A DNA stretch of 64,000 nt from Micromonospora sp. BL4. GTDB lineage: Bacteria; Actinomycetota; Actinomycetes; Mycobacteriales; Micromonosporaceae. The position numbers and the translations under genes were made by a program. Location of the stretch: contig NZ_RCVJ01000136.1 of NCBI RefSeq assembly GCF_003667505.1, positions 1 to 64,000 on the forward strand, written 5' to 3'. This document shows positions 32,310 to 41,342 of this stretch, piece by piece; positions within the stretch are counted from its first letter, which is position 1, and every line of letters starts with the position of its first letter. Below the pieces are notes generated by a model. It saw only the letters and a program-made list of their open reading frames with translations. It searched no databases and was not told the DNA's origin.

Positions 32310-32762
32310 TGACCATCACGCTCCCCGCCCTGCGACAGCGATGAGTACTCAAGGTGGTACACGCTGCTACAGCACAGCAACCCATGTCGAAGTCCCGTCC
32401 AAATAGGGCAATCCGTCATGATTGGCGGTTCACGATGTGATGTAAACCACTCTGACCTGGCATTGAATACACGGGCAATGTTTGCGAAAAGATCGACGCC
32501 AGTGACACCTGTTACCACAACGTGACGCGATCTCACCGAAACGGTCACAGCTGCCTGCCTGCGCCGACAACGCACCGACAAACATCGGGTCCACGGTACT
32601 CAATGCAATGGCCGTGACTCTGTCGTCCAACCGGCTGAATGCGCTGGTCGAGTGGACGCTTGGTGTTGTGTGGATTCCGAGCTCGCTAGATCCGATCTAG
32701 CGGGCCGCCGGTCGCTGCCTCGCGCCTTACGAGTGAGACCACGAGGCCGGGGAGGGGAAACG
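32310..32762. other. intergenic region, 453 bp, between divergent units
   Basis: No gene is supported here. The left half is visibly richer in A/T than the flanks and probably carries the promoter of the membrane-protein unit. The right half holds a perfect palindrome (32684-32702) close to the FMN reductase gene. I could not identify a clear -35/-10 pair by eye. Confidence 0.4.
32684..32702. promoter_or_regulatory. perfect 19-bp palindrome, probable repressor operator
   Basis: CGCTAGATC-C-GATCTAGCG, a dyad with a single central base, lies 60 bp before the ATG of the FMN reductase gene. The size and symmetry are typical of TetR-family operators in front of drug-efflux operons. No TetR gene adjoins the operon. 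Confidence 0.65.
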
Positions 32763-33317
32763 ATGACGCCGCTCAGAATCGCCGTGATCATCGGCAGCAC
32801 CCGGGAGGGGCGGGCCGGTGACCGGGTCGCCCGCTGGTTCGTCGAGCAGGCCGAGCGGCACGACGACCTCACGGTGACGGTCGTTGACCTCACCGAGTAC
32901 GACTTTCCGGCCAGCTACCCCGCCGAGCCGACCGCGTCCATCCGGGCGTTCGTCCGCGCGGTGGGCAGGGCGGACGCGTTCGTCGTGGTCACCCCCGAGT
33001 ACAACCACAGCTTCCCCGCACCCTTGAAACAGGCGATCGACTACGCGTACGACGAGTGGCAGGCCAAGCCGGTCGGCTTCGTGTCGTACGGCTGCCGGTC
33101 CACCGGCCTGCACGCGGTCGACCAGCTGCGCACCATCTTCACCGCACTGCACTCGATGACGGTGCGCGACGTCGTCGGCATCGACCTGCTCGCCGGTGAG
33201 CCGACGCCGCAGTGCACCGACGAACTGCGCCGGGACGCCCGCGTCCTGCTCGACCAGCTCCGCTGGTGGGGTCTGGCGCTGCGCGAAGGCCGCGCCGCCC
33301 GGCCCTACGCCTCCTGA
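32763..33317 (+). CDS. NADPH-dependent FMN reductase family protein
   Basis: A 184-residue flavodoxin-like protein. [18 protein letters not shown] near residues 9-26 forms the FMN phosphate loop, and [20 protein letters not shown] (starting about residue 77) is the family signature. It reduces FMN, quinones or azo compounds with NADPH in the cytoplasm. GGGGAGGGGAAACG precedes the ATG. It is followed in 25 bp by the drrAB-like export operon and shares its upstream palindrome, so a redox step with export of the same compound is likely. Confidence 0.9.
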   Translation: MTPLRIAVIIGSTREGRAGDRVARWFVEQAERHDDLTVTVVDLTEYDFPASYPAEPTASIRAFVRAVGRADAFVVVTPEYNHSFPAPLKQAIDYAYDEWQAKPVGFVSYGCRSTGLHAVDQLRTIFTALHSMTVRDVVGIDLLAGEPTPQCTDELRRDARVLLDQLRWWGLALREGRAARPYAS

Positions 33318-33342
33318 ACACGTCCAACGAAAGGTAAGGATC

Positions 33343-34356
33343 ATGAGTAGACGCACCACCGGCCTGGCCATCGAGGCCGCGGGGCTCACCCGTTCGTTCG
33401 GGGACACCCGGGCGCTGGCCGGCATCGACCTCCAGGTGCCCGCCGGCACCGTCTACGGCCTGCTCGGCCCGAACGGGGCGGGCAAGACCACCGCCGTGCG
33501 GGTGCTCGCCACGCTGCTGCGCCCCGACGGCGGCACGGCGCGGGTGTTCGGGCACGACGTGGTCACCGAGGCCGACGCGGTCCGCTCCCGGGTCAGCCTC
33601 ACCGGCCAGTACGCCTCCGTCGACGAGGACCTGACCGGCACGGAGAACCTGGTGCTCCTGGCCCGCCTGCTCGGCCTGCGCAAGCCGGCCGCCCGCGAGC
33701 GCGCGGCGGCCCTGCTCGCCGCGTTCGGCCTGACCGACGCGAGTGACCGCCAGGTGAAGAAGTACTCCGGCGGGATGCGGCGGCGCATCGACATCGCCGC
33801 CAGCATCCTCAACACCCCGGACCTGCTCTTCCTCGACGAGCCGACGACCGGCCTGGACCCGCGCAGCCGCAACCAGGTGTGGGAGATCATCCGCGCTGTC
33901 GTCGCACACGGCACGACGGTGCTGCTCACCACGCAGTACCTGGACGAGGCGGACCAGCTCGCCGGGCGGATCGCGGTCGTCGACCACGGCCGGGTGATCG
34001 CGGAGGGCACCCCGGGCGAGCTGAAGTCGTCGGTCGGCTCCGGCACCGTCCACCTGCGACTGCGCGACCCCGCGCAGCGGCCCGAGGCGGAGAAGGTGCT
34101 CCAGGCGGCCCTCGGCGTACCGGTGCAGCTCGAAGCCGACCCGGTCGCGCTGCTGGCCCGGGTCGGCGAGGCCGGCACCGACCTCGACGCCAGCGCGCAG
34201 GCCGCCCGCGCGCTCGGCGACCTGGCCCGCGCCGGCATCGTCGTCGACGACTTCTCCCTCGGCCAGCCGAGCCTCGACGAGGTCTTCCTGGCCCTGACCG
34301 ACCACCCCGCCGTGCCCGCCGACGAGCGGGACGACCAGCTGGAGGCAGCCCGATGA
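33343..34356 (+). CDS. DrrA-like drug-export ABC ATPase
   Basis: A 337-residue ATPase of the daunorubicin-resistance family. Walker [10 protein letters not shown], signature YSGGMRRRI, Walker [14 protein letters not shown], and the switch-region [20 protein letters not shown] are present. The C-terminal 90 residues (from [13 protein letters not shown]) form the accessory domain seen in DrrA and needed for pairing with DrrB. An AAGGTAAGG sequence lies near the ATG. It overlaps the permease gene (ATGA) and is preceded by the FMN reductase. Confidence 0.93.
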   Translation: MSRRTTGLAIEAAGLTRSFGDTRALAGIDLQVPAGTVYGLLGPNGAGKTTAVRVLATLLRPDGGTARVFGHDVVTEADAVRSRVSLTGQYASVDEDLTGTENLVLLARLLGLRKPAARERAAALLAAFGLTDASDRQVKKYSGGMRRRIDIAASILNTPDLLFLDEPTTGLDPRSRNQVWEIIRAVVAHGTTVLLTTQYLDEADQLAGRIAVVDHGRVIAEGTPGELKSSVGSGTVHLRLRDPAQRPEAEKVLQAALGVPVQLEADPVALLARVGEAGTDLDASAQAARALGDLARAGIVVDDFSLGQPSLDEVFLALTDHPAVPADERDDQLEAAR

Positions 34357-35210
34357 GCAACGTCACCACCACCACGACCGAACGGGCGCCCGCCGTCTAC
34401 GTCCCGTCCGCCGAGGCGCTGGCGACCGTGCTCGCGCCCGGTTCCCGACCGCCCCGACCCAGCGCGCTGGGAGCGTCGCTGACGTTCGGCTGGCGGGCCA
34501 TGCTGAAGATCAAGCACGTGCCGGAGCAGCTCTTCGACGTGACCGCGTTCCCGATCATCATGGTGCTGATGTTCACGTACCTGTTCGGTGGCGCCCTCGC
34601 CGACAGCCCGCGCGACTACCTGCAGTTCTTCCTGCCCGGCATCATGGTGACCAGCGTCGTCATGATCACCATGTACACCGGCGTCGGCCTCAACACCGAC
34701 ATCGAGAAGGGCATCTTCGACCGCTTCCGGACCCTGCCCGTCTGGCGGCCGGCCGCCCTGGTCGGCATGATCTTCGGTGACGTGCTGCGCTACATCCTCG
34801 CCGCCCTGGTGATCCTCGGCGTCGGGCTGGCGCTCGGGTTCCGACCCGACGGCGGGGTTGCCGGTGTCGCCGCCGGGATCGGGCTGCTGGTGGTCTTCTC
34901 GTTCGCGTTCTCCTGGGTGTGGACGTTCTTCGGGCTGGTCCTGCGCAGCGAGAAGTCGGTGATGGGCGTCAGCATGATGGTGCTGTTCCCGCTGACGTTC
35001 CTGAGCAACGTCTTCGTCGAGCCGAGCACCATGCCCGGCTGGCTCCAGGCGTTCGTGAACGTCAACCCGGTGACGCAGCTGGTGGCCGCGGTCCGCGCGG
35101 CGATGGCCGGCTCGTCGGACCCGTCCAACACGATGTGGTTGCTGGCGTGGAGCGTCGGGTTCGTGGTCGTCTTCGGCACGCTGACCATGTACCGATACAA
35201 CCGCCGCTGA
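34353..35210 (+). CDS. DrrB-like ABC-2 drug-export permease
   Basis: A 285-residue permease with a cytoplasmic N-terminus and six membrane spans, including [20 protein letters not shown] and the typical DrrB segment [20 protein letters not shown]. Length and motifs match DrrB, the daunorubicin/doxorubicin resistance permease. It probably forms a two-plus-two complex with the DrrA-like ATPase. The substrate is not known; actinobacteria carry many such pairs for self-resistance and detoxification. A strong terminator follows. Confidence 0.93.
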   Translation: MSNVTTTTTERAPAVYVPSAEALATVLAPGSRPPRPSALGASLTFGWRAMLKIKHVPEQLFDVTAFPIIMVLMFTYLFGGALADSPRDYLQFFLPGIMVTSVVMITMYTGVGLNTDIEKGIFDRFRTLPVWRPAALVGMIFGDVLRYILAALVILGVGLALGFRPDGGVAGVAAGIGLLVVFSFAFSWVWTFFGLVLRSEKSVMGVSMMVLFPLTFLSNVFVEPSTMPGWLQAFVNVNPVTQLVAAVRAAMAGSSDPSNTMWLLAWSVGFVVVFGTLTMYRYNRR

Positions 35211-35222
35211 CCCTGCCGCACC

Positions 35223-35272
35223 CGGACGGGCGTCGCCCTTGATGTGGCGGCGCCCGTCCGTCGTTGTTTTTT
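35223..35272. terminator. intrinsic terminator after the drr operon
   Basis: A 15-bp stem (35223-35237 with 35246-35260, one T-G wobble) with an 8-nt loop is followed by a T-rich tail (TCGTTGTTTTTT, 35261-35272). It separates two convergent genes and serves the drr operon. Confidence 0.85.
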
Positions 35273-38200
35273 CAGAGGCGCCAGGGCGGCGGCTCGGGCG
35301 GCAAATAGCGGCAGGTGCTGCCGGTCGAGACGGTCTCGCGCAGGTGACCCGCGAGGGCCGGATGACGCTCGTCGAGCTTGCGCAGGGTGTCCCGGATCCG
35401 CGCGGTGACCGTCTTGCGGGCCCGCTCGGCCTCGTCGCCCAGCCGGCGGCTCCGGCCGGCCAGCCCGGCCGCGGCGCGCAGCTCGTCGAGCAGCGCGCCG
35501 CGTTCACCGTCCAGCGCGGCCACCTTCCGGTCGTCGCCGCGCGCGGCGGCCCGGTCGATCTCCTCGTCGAGGCGTTCCAGGTGCCGCCGGTACCGGGCCT
35601 TCGCCTCGTCGTCGAGGACCGGATCGCCGCCCATCCGGCGGGCGGCGACCAGCTCCGGCCCTGCGGCCGGGTCGAGCAGTTCCACCGCCGGAATGTCACT
35701 GCCCGGCCGGCTCAGCAGCAGATGCAGGTCGTGCAGCCCCTTGGCGTCGGGCAGGTGCACGACGGCGCCGGCGTAGGCGAGCTGCCAGACCGGCCCGTCG
35801 CGGCGGAACTCGTACCCCTCGACCGGCGCTCCGGCCGGCGCGACCTGGCGCGGCCCGACGGCCGGACCTGGTTCCGCTGCCTGGCCTGACGCGACGAGCC
35901 GGCCTGCTTCCGTGGTCTGGCCTGACGCGACGAGCCGGCCTGCTTCCGTGGTCTGGCCTGACGCCTCGACCTGGTTGGCCGCGATGACCTGGTTGAGCGC
36001 AATGGCCTCGCCAGCCATGGTGAACTGGCCAGGGGTGGCGGGGTCGGCCGAGGTGGCGGCGCTGGGGGACGTCGGGCCGGCGAGCCGGTCGAGCACCTGG
36101 GTCATGCCGAGGGCGGTGGCGTCCCGCACGGTGGCGGCACTCAGGGTGGCCGCTGTCGCGGCGTCGCCCGGCTGGCCACGAGCGGCCAGGGCGTTCGCCA
36201 GCTCGGCGCGGGCGATGAGCGACCAAGACCGGGAGCCCATCCGGTCGGCAGCGTCGCGGGCCGCCTCGAAGCCCGCGATGGCGTCGTCCCAGCGCTCCTG
36301 GGCGGCGTCGACCACCGCGAGCCAGTGGTCCACGGGACCGCTGATGTCGCAGCCGAAGAGCGCCACCGTCCACTCTCCGTGGTGTGGGGTCAGTGCGGCG
36401 CGCGCGTCGTCGCAGCGCTGCGGGTCGCGGGACGCGGCCGCCGCCTGGGCGCGCAGCCGCAGCCAGAGCGGTGACACCGGGCGCGGGTACCGGATGTCGG
36501 CGGCCTCGATGCCGGCGGTCAGCCGGACCGCCGGCTCGTCGTCGCCGCGCTCCGCGGCGGTGATCGCCCGCAGCAGCTCCCGGTACGGGTAGTCGGCCGG
36601 GGCCAGTCCGTCCAGCAGTGCGTCGGCCTCGTCGAACCGGCCCTGGAGCAGCAGCCGGGACCAGAGCAGGTGATGGCCCATGAACGCGAACTCGGTGTGC
36701 CCCGGGTCGACGAAGTCGGTGAGGATGGCGAACCGCTCGTCGGCCTCGGCGAAGTCGCCCCGGAACGCCGCGATGATTCCACTGTCGATGGTCGCGGCCA
36801 TCCGGTGCCGGGCCAGGTCGTCCTGCCCACCGCCGGTGACGAAGGCGGTGAACTCGTCGACGAAGCGGGGGTCGCCCAGCTCCAGCAGCGCCACCCAGCG
36901 CAGCGAGGTGGCCCACAGCTCGGTCTCCCGGTCGCCGGTGCGGCGGGCCACGTCCCGGATCTCCGAGGTGAGGGCGGCCCGGGCCGCCGCGGTGCCCAAC
37001 CCCCAGGTGGTGTCGTGGCGGGCCCACAGGCTGAAGGTCAGCGTCTCGTCGTCCCGGCCCCGACGGGCGATCGTCTCGGTGGCGGTGATCAGGTCGGCGA
37101 TCAACGTGCCGACCGACGCGGTGTCGTCCGGCTCGCCGATGAGCCGCCGGTACGCCTCCCGCACCAGCTCGACCGCGTTCATCGAGCGCCTGGTCTCGAC
37201 CTGGCGGGAGCGGTGGACGGTGAGCGCCACACGGGCCAGCAGCACCGGGTCGTCGAGCGTACGGGCCAGCGTCGCAGCCTCGGCGAGCAGTCGCCCCGCC
37301 TCCTCCCGGCCGGCGTGGTGGTAGCGCACCTCGCCGAACTCGACGAGGATCCGGACCCGCTGCGCCCGGTCCTCGACGACCTCGAGCGCGCGGTGGAAGT
37401 GCACCCCCGCCTCGTCGGTGGCGAGCCGGGCGAACGCGTCCCGCCCCGCGGCGACGAGCAGCTCGGTGACCCGGGCCCGGTCGAGCGCGGGGCCGGCCAG
37501 GTAGGCGTGGCGGGCCAGGTCGGCCGGGATCAGCAGGTCGCTGAGCTCCGCCGGTGGGTCCACCGCCCGGACGACCGCGGCGTGCCGGGCCCGCCGGTCC
37601 TCGTCGCCGAGCCCGTCGTAGAGCGTTTCCCGAACCAGGTCATGGGCGAAGGCGAACCGGCCGCCGCCCCGGGCGACCACCAGCCGGGCGGTCACCGCCC
37701 GGTCGAGCAGCCGGTCGACCTGCGCCGCCGGCGCAGCCGCGCTGGCCGCCAGGACCTGACGGTGGAACTCCCGGCCCAGCACGGCGGCCACGGTCAACAC
37801 CTCGACCACCGGTGCGGGCAGCTGGGCCAGCCGGCGGCGCACCGCCTCCCGTACGCCGGGTGCGATGGTGCCGCCGGCACCGTCGGCGCGCCACAGCCGG
37901 GCCGTCTGCTCGATGAAGAACGGGTTGCCCCCGGTACGCCGGTGCACCTCGTCGACCAGGCCGGCGTCGGGCTCCCGCCCGGCGGTACGCGCCATCAGCG
38001 CGGCCACCTCGTCCCGGGACAGGCCGGTGAGGGTGACCGTGGTCGCCTTCGTGACCAGCGGCATCAGCAGAGGGCGCAACGGGTGCTCGCCCGACTCGAC
38101 CTCGGCGTCGCGGTAGGTGCCGATCAGCAGCAGCCGTTCGAACCAGGTGTGCTGGGCGGCGAACGCCAGCAGCCGCAGCGAGGCCGGATCGGCCCAGTGC

Positions 38201-38694
38201 AGGTCGTCGAGGACGACCACGACCGGCCGGTGCTGGGAGACGGCGACCAGCGCGGCGGTCACCGCGTCGTACAGGGCGAACGCCTCGCGGTCGGCGGTGT
38301 CGCCGCCCGTGTCGACGCCGGCCCAACTGGCGGTGCGACCGGCCTGCTCGCCGCCGGTGCCGGCCTCGCCGAGCAGGGTCGTGAGCGCCGGCTCCGCGGT
38401 CTCCCGCGCCACCGCCCAGTCGTCGGCGGAGCGTTGCAGGCCGCGGAGCACCTGCACCCACGGCCAGTAGCCGGGGGCGCTGTCGGAGTCCCAGCAGGCG
38501 GCGCCGAGCACCAGTGCCCCGCGCTGTCGAGCCTCGCGCGCCGCGGCCGTGACCAGGGTCGTCTTGCCGATGCCCGGCTCGCCGGTGACCAGGACAAGGG
38601 CCCCGTGGCTGGTGGTGGCCCGATCCAGCTCAGCACGCAGCAGACCTGCGGGATGATCCCGCCCGATGATGGCGTCGCCGAGCCGCGCGTCCAT
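35272..38694 (-). CDS. LAL-like AAA/STAND ATPase regulator lacking a LuxR domain
   Basis: A 1140-residue signal-transduction ATPase. It begins GRDHPAGLLRAELDRATTSHG, with Walker A GEPGIGKTT near residues 39-47 and Walker B VVVVLDDLHWADP near 156-168. A long helical, TPR-like region follows. Between residues about 910 and 940 there is a tandem 12-residue repeat (GQTTEAGRLVAS). The last 200 residues carry a PDAKGLHDLHLLL segment, a coiled coil (HLERLDEEIDRAAARGDDRK) and a domain ending TVSTGSTCRYLPPEP that I have seen in other actinobacterial ATPases. No LuxR HTH is found at the C-terminus, unlike MalT-type LAL regulators. Confidence 0.82.
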   Translation of the reverse strand: MDARLGDAIIGRDHPAGLLRAELDRATTSHGALVLVTGEPGIGKTTLVTAAAREARQRGALVLGAACWDSDSAPGYWPWVQVLRGLQRSADDWAVARETAEPALTTLLGEAGTGGEQAGRTASWAGVDTGGDTADREAFALYDAVTAALVAVSQHRPVVVVLDDLHWADPASLRLLAFAAQHTWFERLLLIGTYRDAEVESGEHPLRPLLMPLVTKATTVTLTGLSRDEVAALMARTAGREPDAGLVDEVHRRTGGNPFFIEQTARLWRADGAGGTIAPGVREAVRRRLAQLPAPVVEVLTVAAVLGREFHRQVLAASAAAPAAQVDRLLDRAVTARLVVARGGGRFAFAHDLVRETLYDGLGDEDRRARHAAVVRAVDPPAELSDLLIPADLARHAYLAGPALDRARVTELLVAAGRDAFARLATDEAGVHFHRALEVVEDRAQRVRILVEFGEVRYHHAGREEAGRLLAEAATLARTLDDPVLLARVALTVHRSRQVETRRSMNAVELVREAYRRLIGEPDDTASVGTLIADLITATETIARRGRDDETLTFSLWARHDTTWGLGTAAARAALTSEIRDVARRTGDRETELWATSLRWVALLELGDPRFVDEFTAFVTGGGQDDLARHRMAATIDSGIIAAFRGDFAEADERFAILTDFVDPGHTEFAFMGHHLLWSRLLLQGRFDEADALLDGLAPADYPYRELLRAITAAERGDDEPAVRLTAGIEAADIRYPRPVSPLWLRLRAQAAAASRDPQRCDDARAALTPHHGEWTVALFGCDISGPVDHWLAVVDAAQERWDDAIAGFEAARDAADRMGSRSWSLIARAELANALAARGQPGDAATAATLSAATVRDATALGMTQVLDRLAGPTSPSAATSADPATPGQFTMAGEAIALNQVIAANQVEASGQTTEAGRLVASGQTTEAGRLVASGQAAEPGPAVGPRQVAPAGAPVEGYEFRRDGPVWQLAYAGAVVHLPDAKGLHDLHLLLSRPGSDIPAVELLDPAAGPELVAARRMGGDPVLDDEAKARYRRHLERLDEEIDRAAARGDDRKVAALDGERGALLDELRAAAGLAGRSRRLGDEAERARKTVTARIRDTLRKLDERHPALAGHLRETVSTGSTCRYLPPEPPPWRL
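35881..35964 (-). repeat. 36-bp tandem repeat, about 2.3 copies, in frame
   Basis: Two identical 36-bp units (35888-35923 and 35924-35959) plus partial flanks encode GQTTEAGRLVAS twice. The exact identity points to recent expansion within the coding frame of the ATPase regulator. Confidence 0.85.
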
Positions 38695-38697
38695 GGT

Positions 38698-38715
38698 TTC
38701 CAGACCGTACTGGAA
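38698..38715. promoter_or_regulatory. inverted repeat at the ATPase-regulator start
   Basis: TTCCAG-ACCGTA-CTGGAA lies 4-21 bp upstream of the ATG of the large ATPase gene and covers its likely ribosome-binding site (GGAAA in the other orientation). It may be an operator for self-control. Confidence 0.4.
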
Positions 38716-38828
38716 TCGTCTGACACCGGGGGATCGTTGGCGCTGCGCGCCCGGCCGGCGTCTCAGGTGTGAAGACGTCGCGGGCGGTGCCGGGAGTGTG
38801 TCGCGGACCCTTTTGGGGGTGACCTACC

Positions 38829-38875
38829 TCATCGCTCCCCAACCTTCCCTTTGTGGGTAGGATAGGGAGCGATGA
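38829..38875 (+). promoter_or_regulatory. inverted repeat enclosing the ribosome-binding site and start codon of the HTH gene
   Basis: TCATCGCTCCC (38829-38839) and GGGAGCGATGA (38865-38875) are perfect 11-bp complements with 25 bp between. The right arm contains both the Shine-Dalgarno sequence (GGGAG) and the ATG at 38872. As DNA it may be the operator of the HTH protein; as RNA the stem would block translation. Confidence 0.65.
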
Positions 38876-39327
38876 AGGAAGACATGTATTCGGTCGAGCA
38901 GGTCGCCGACCGGCTCGGGCTGCACGTACGCACGGTGCGCGGCTACATCCGCTCCGGCCGGCTGAGGGCGGTGCGGATCGGCAAGCAGTATCGGATCGCC
39001 GCCGGTGACCTCGACGCGCTCACCGGGCAGACCCGGGCCACCACCGGCACCACGGCCGGGCCGGCGGAGGTGTCGAGCATCGTGCAGATCGACGGGGTCG
39101 ACCGGGCCGCCGCCGACCGACTCGGCACGCTCGTGCTCACCAGCGCCAACACCGGCCACGACCCGGCCAACCCTCTGCGGGTGCAGACCGTGCACGACGA
39201 GGAGCGGCGACGCATGAAGATCATCATCCTCGGCGACCCCGCCGCGACCGCCGAGCTGCTGCACCTGCTCGACGCCGTGCTCAACGCCGACAACGGCCTG
39301 TTCGACAGGGAGGTCCACGATGCCTGA
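38872..39327 (+). CDS. excisionase-type (MerR-like) helix-turn-helix protein
   Basis: A 151-residue protein. The N-terminal 50 residues form a MerR/excisionase HTH (MYSVEQVADRLGLHVRTVRG and YIRSGRLRAVRIGKQYRI, followed by a loop). The C-terminal half has no metal or drug-binding motif I recognise and includes RRRMKIIILGDPAATAELLH, a short alpha/beta segment. It overlaps the DUF4180 gene by 8 bp, so the two are co-translated. An 11-bp inverted repeat covers its start region, which suggests autoregulation. An ATG at codon 5 is an alternative start. Confidence 0.85.
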   Translation: MKEDMYSVEQVADRLGLHVRTVRGYIRSGRLRAVRIGKQYRIAAGDLDALTGQTRATTGTTAGPAEVSSIVQIDGVDRAAADRLGTLVLTSANTGHDPANPLRVQTVHDEERRRMKIIILGDPAATAELLHLLDAVLNADNGLFDREVHDA

Positions 39328-39688
39328 CGAAGTCCAGGAACGCGCCGGGGTGCCGGTGCTGGTCTGCGACCCGGCGGGCCCGCCGCTGGCCACCGAACAG
39401 GACGCGCTCGACCTCATCGGCGCGGCCTTTCTCGGCGCCCAGGTGGTGGCCGTGCCGGCCAACCGGCTCGACGAGCGCTTCTTCTCGCTGGGCACCCGCT
39501 TCGCGGGCGACGTGATGCAGAAGTTCGTCAACTACCGGCTGCGACTGGCCGTGGTCGGCGACATCTCGGCGCACCTGGCGGAGAGCTCGGCGCTGCGTGC
39601 CCTGGTACACGAGTCGAACCGGGCCGGGCACATCTGGTTCGTCCCCGACCTCGACGCCCTCGACGCCCGCCTGCGCGCTATGTCGTAG
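39320..39688 (+). CDS. DUF4180 domain protein
   Basis: A 122-residue protein of the DUF4180 family. The signature is DERFFSLGTRFAGDVMQKFV followed by NYRLRLAVVGDISAHLAES and then ALVHESNRAGHIWFVPD. The family is common next to HTH genes in actinobacteria and firmicutes; its role is unknown. It overlaps the upstream HTH gene by 8 bp, and its last 11 bp overlap the convergent OGG-fold gene. Confidence 0.9.
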   Translation: MPDEVQERAGVPVLVCDPAGPPLATEQDALDLIGAAFLGAQVVAVPANRLDERFFSLGTRFAGDVMQKFVNYRLRLAVVGDISAHLAESSALRALVHESNRAGHIWFVPDLDALDARLRAMS

Positions 39689-40316
39689 CCGCCTCGGCCT
39701 CCCTACCGATCGCCATCTCGACCTCGTCCGGCTCAACGCCTCGGGCCTGCGCCTGCTCGGCCGCCCAGCGCAGGTACGCGAGCCACTCCTCCGACAACCA
39801 GTCGGACTGTCGGCCGACGCCGGCCTCGACGGGGAGGCGGCTGGCCACGACGCGGTCGAGGATCAGCGGCTGCACACCGCCCACCCCGCGCCGGTAACCG
39901 ACGAAGTAGAGGACCTTCGTGAACAGTCCCGGCCCCAACCACGGCAGCCGAGCCTGGTTGGGGTCGCGGAATCTGCGGTAGGCCGTGCGCAGCGCGTCCT
40001 CGTCTGGCGCTGACGCGGACATCTCCTCCAGCGCGTACGCCAGACGTTTGCCGTCCGGGTCGGCGCCGAGCGACCTGGCGGCGCGCCACGGCCCGTACCC
40101 GATGGGTCCGTAGCCCCAGATCAGCACGGCGGTCAGCAGTTGGCGGGCGCTCGCCGAGCCGGCCCGGTACGCGTCGGCCACGGCGAAGACGTCGCGCCGC
40201 CAGACGTCGCCGCTGATTGGAAAGTTGTCCGGCCAGGCGTCCGGCGGCAACCCCGCCCGCCACCGGTCGACATTCACGATGACCGGGGCCTGCTCCCCTG
40301 GTAACGGCCTCTGCAT
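39678..40316 (-). CDS. OGG-fold hypothetical protein
   Basis: A 212-residue protein. Segments GDVWRRDVFAVADAYRAGSA, WGYGPIGYGPWRAARSLGAD, and GLFTKVLYFVGYRRG resemble the family annotated as '8-oxoguanine DNA glycosylase OGG fold protein' (helix-hairpin-helix DNA glycosylase-like). The catalytic Lys and the GVGxKVAD hairpin of true OGG1 are not evident, so activity is doubtful. The name is recalled from annotation; a search should confirm it. It is convergent with the HTH-DUF4180 pair, overlapping by 11 bp, and divergent from the next hypothetical gene. Confidence 0.65.
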   Translation of the reverse strand: MQRPLPGEQAPVIVNVDRWRAGLPPDAWPDNFPISGDVWRRDVFAVADAYRAGSASARQLLTAVLIWGYGPIGYGPWRAARSLGADPDGKRLAYALEEMSASAPDEDALRTAYRRFRDPNQARLPWLGPGLFTKVLYFVGYRRGVGGVQPLILDRVVASRLPVEAGVGRQSDWLSEEWLAYLRWAAEQAQARGVEPDEVEMAIGREAEAATT

Positions 40317-40506
40317 TGCTGCCCTCCCTCAGGTCGCGCGCTTGGGGACCCGCGCGGTTCGGACGCTACGGTCGGGCACCCGTGCACGCCGTCCGCGGAC
40401 GCCATATCGCGGTATCGACCGCCTGCCTGCCCTACGCGCATCCCCAGCGGCCTGATCGGCGAGTCGAACGCATCGGCCGACGACGGGGCGAGGCAAGCTG
40501 TGCGGC

Positions 40507-41289
40507 ATGGGGCCGGAAATCGTGATCGCTGTGGTGTCCGCCGCCGTGGCGCTGATCAGCGTGGCGGTGACGTATCGGACTGCTCTCGTCACCCACCGCC
40601 TGCAGGACGAGACACGCAACCGCGAGAAGGTGGAACTCGCCGAGGATCTGTTCCGGCGTTACCGGGTGCCGCTGCTGTCGTCAGCTGAGTCGCTGCAGTC
40701 TCGGCTGCACAACGTGCTCAGCCGAAACTTCCTGCGCACGTACCTGCACTCCGGCGACAGCGAGGCCCAGCACTATGTCCGCCACAACACCGTGTACGTC
40801 CTCGCCGAACACCTGGCCTGGCTGGAGGTCCTCCGCCGTGAACAGCGCTTCCTCGATCTTGAGTCGGTGAAGAGCACCAAGGAGTTCTTCACTGCGATAC
40901 AGCGGATTCACCATCCCTTGGCGACCGACTCACTGCCCGGCCCGTTCCGCGTGTTCCGGGGACACCAGCGGGCCATCGGTGAAGTCATGTTGCACCGAGT
41001 GGAGTCGCCTGAGGGCGCGGTGACCGAGGTGCTCGGATACGCGGCCTTCTGCGAACGCCTCGACACCGACCCGAGGTTCGCGTCCTGGTTCACCCGCCTC
41101 CTGAAGGAGGTGGACGAGGTAGAAGCCCGAGGCCAGCATGGGAATGAGCGGCTGGTACGCCTACAGAACGAACTCGTCGAGTTCATCGAACTGCTCGATC
41201 CCAAGGGTGAATGGCTCCCGTTGGAGCAACGCGAGCGACTGCCAAGAGCGGTCCCAGTCCTGCCCACCACGCGGACACCCAACGGCTGA
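40507..41289 (+). CDS. membrane-anchored hypothetical protein
   Basis: A 260-residue protein with one N-terminal membrane anchor (IVIAVVSAAVALISVAVTY, residues about 5-23) followed by a cytoplasmic helical domain starting with TALVTHRLQDETRNREKVELAE. This N-terminal form (a span followed by a charged coiled coil) is common in small proteins of defence and unknown modules. The rest has HLAWLEVLRREQRFLDL and PFRVFRGHQRAIGEVML. I do not recognise the family. Start ATG at 40507 with an unclear ribosome-binding site. No operon partner. Confidence 0.7.
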   Translation: MGPEIVIAVVSAAVALISVAVTYRTALVTHRLQDETRNREKVELAEDLFRRYRVPLLSSAESLQSRLHNVLSRNFLRTYLHSGDSEAQHYVRHNTVYVLAEHLAWLEVLRREQRFLDLESVKSTKEFFTAIQRIHHPLATDSLPGPFRVFRGHQRAIGEVMLHRVESPEGAVTEVLGYAAFCERLDTDPRFASWFTRLLKEVDEVEARGQHGNERLVRLQNELVEFIELLDPKGEWLPLEQRERLPRAVPVLPTTRTPNG

Positions 41290-41342
41290 CGTTCGCCGGT
41301 CGGCTGGTGACTAGCCGCCGGGTGACCGGGTACGCGCGGTGC

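Noticed and set aside
35881-35964. CRISPR-like direct repeats
   Set aside because: The repeats are adjacent without spacers, in frame, and encode a protein repeat. No cas genes are present in the window.
39678-40316. A functional 8-oxoguanine glycosylase
   Set aside because: Only the general fold is suggested. The helix-hairpin-helix with catalytic Lys and the downstream Asp are not visible, so I do not claim repair activity.
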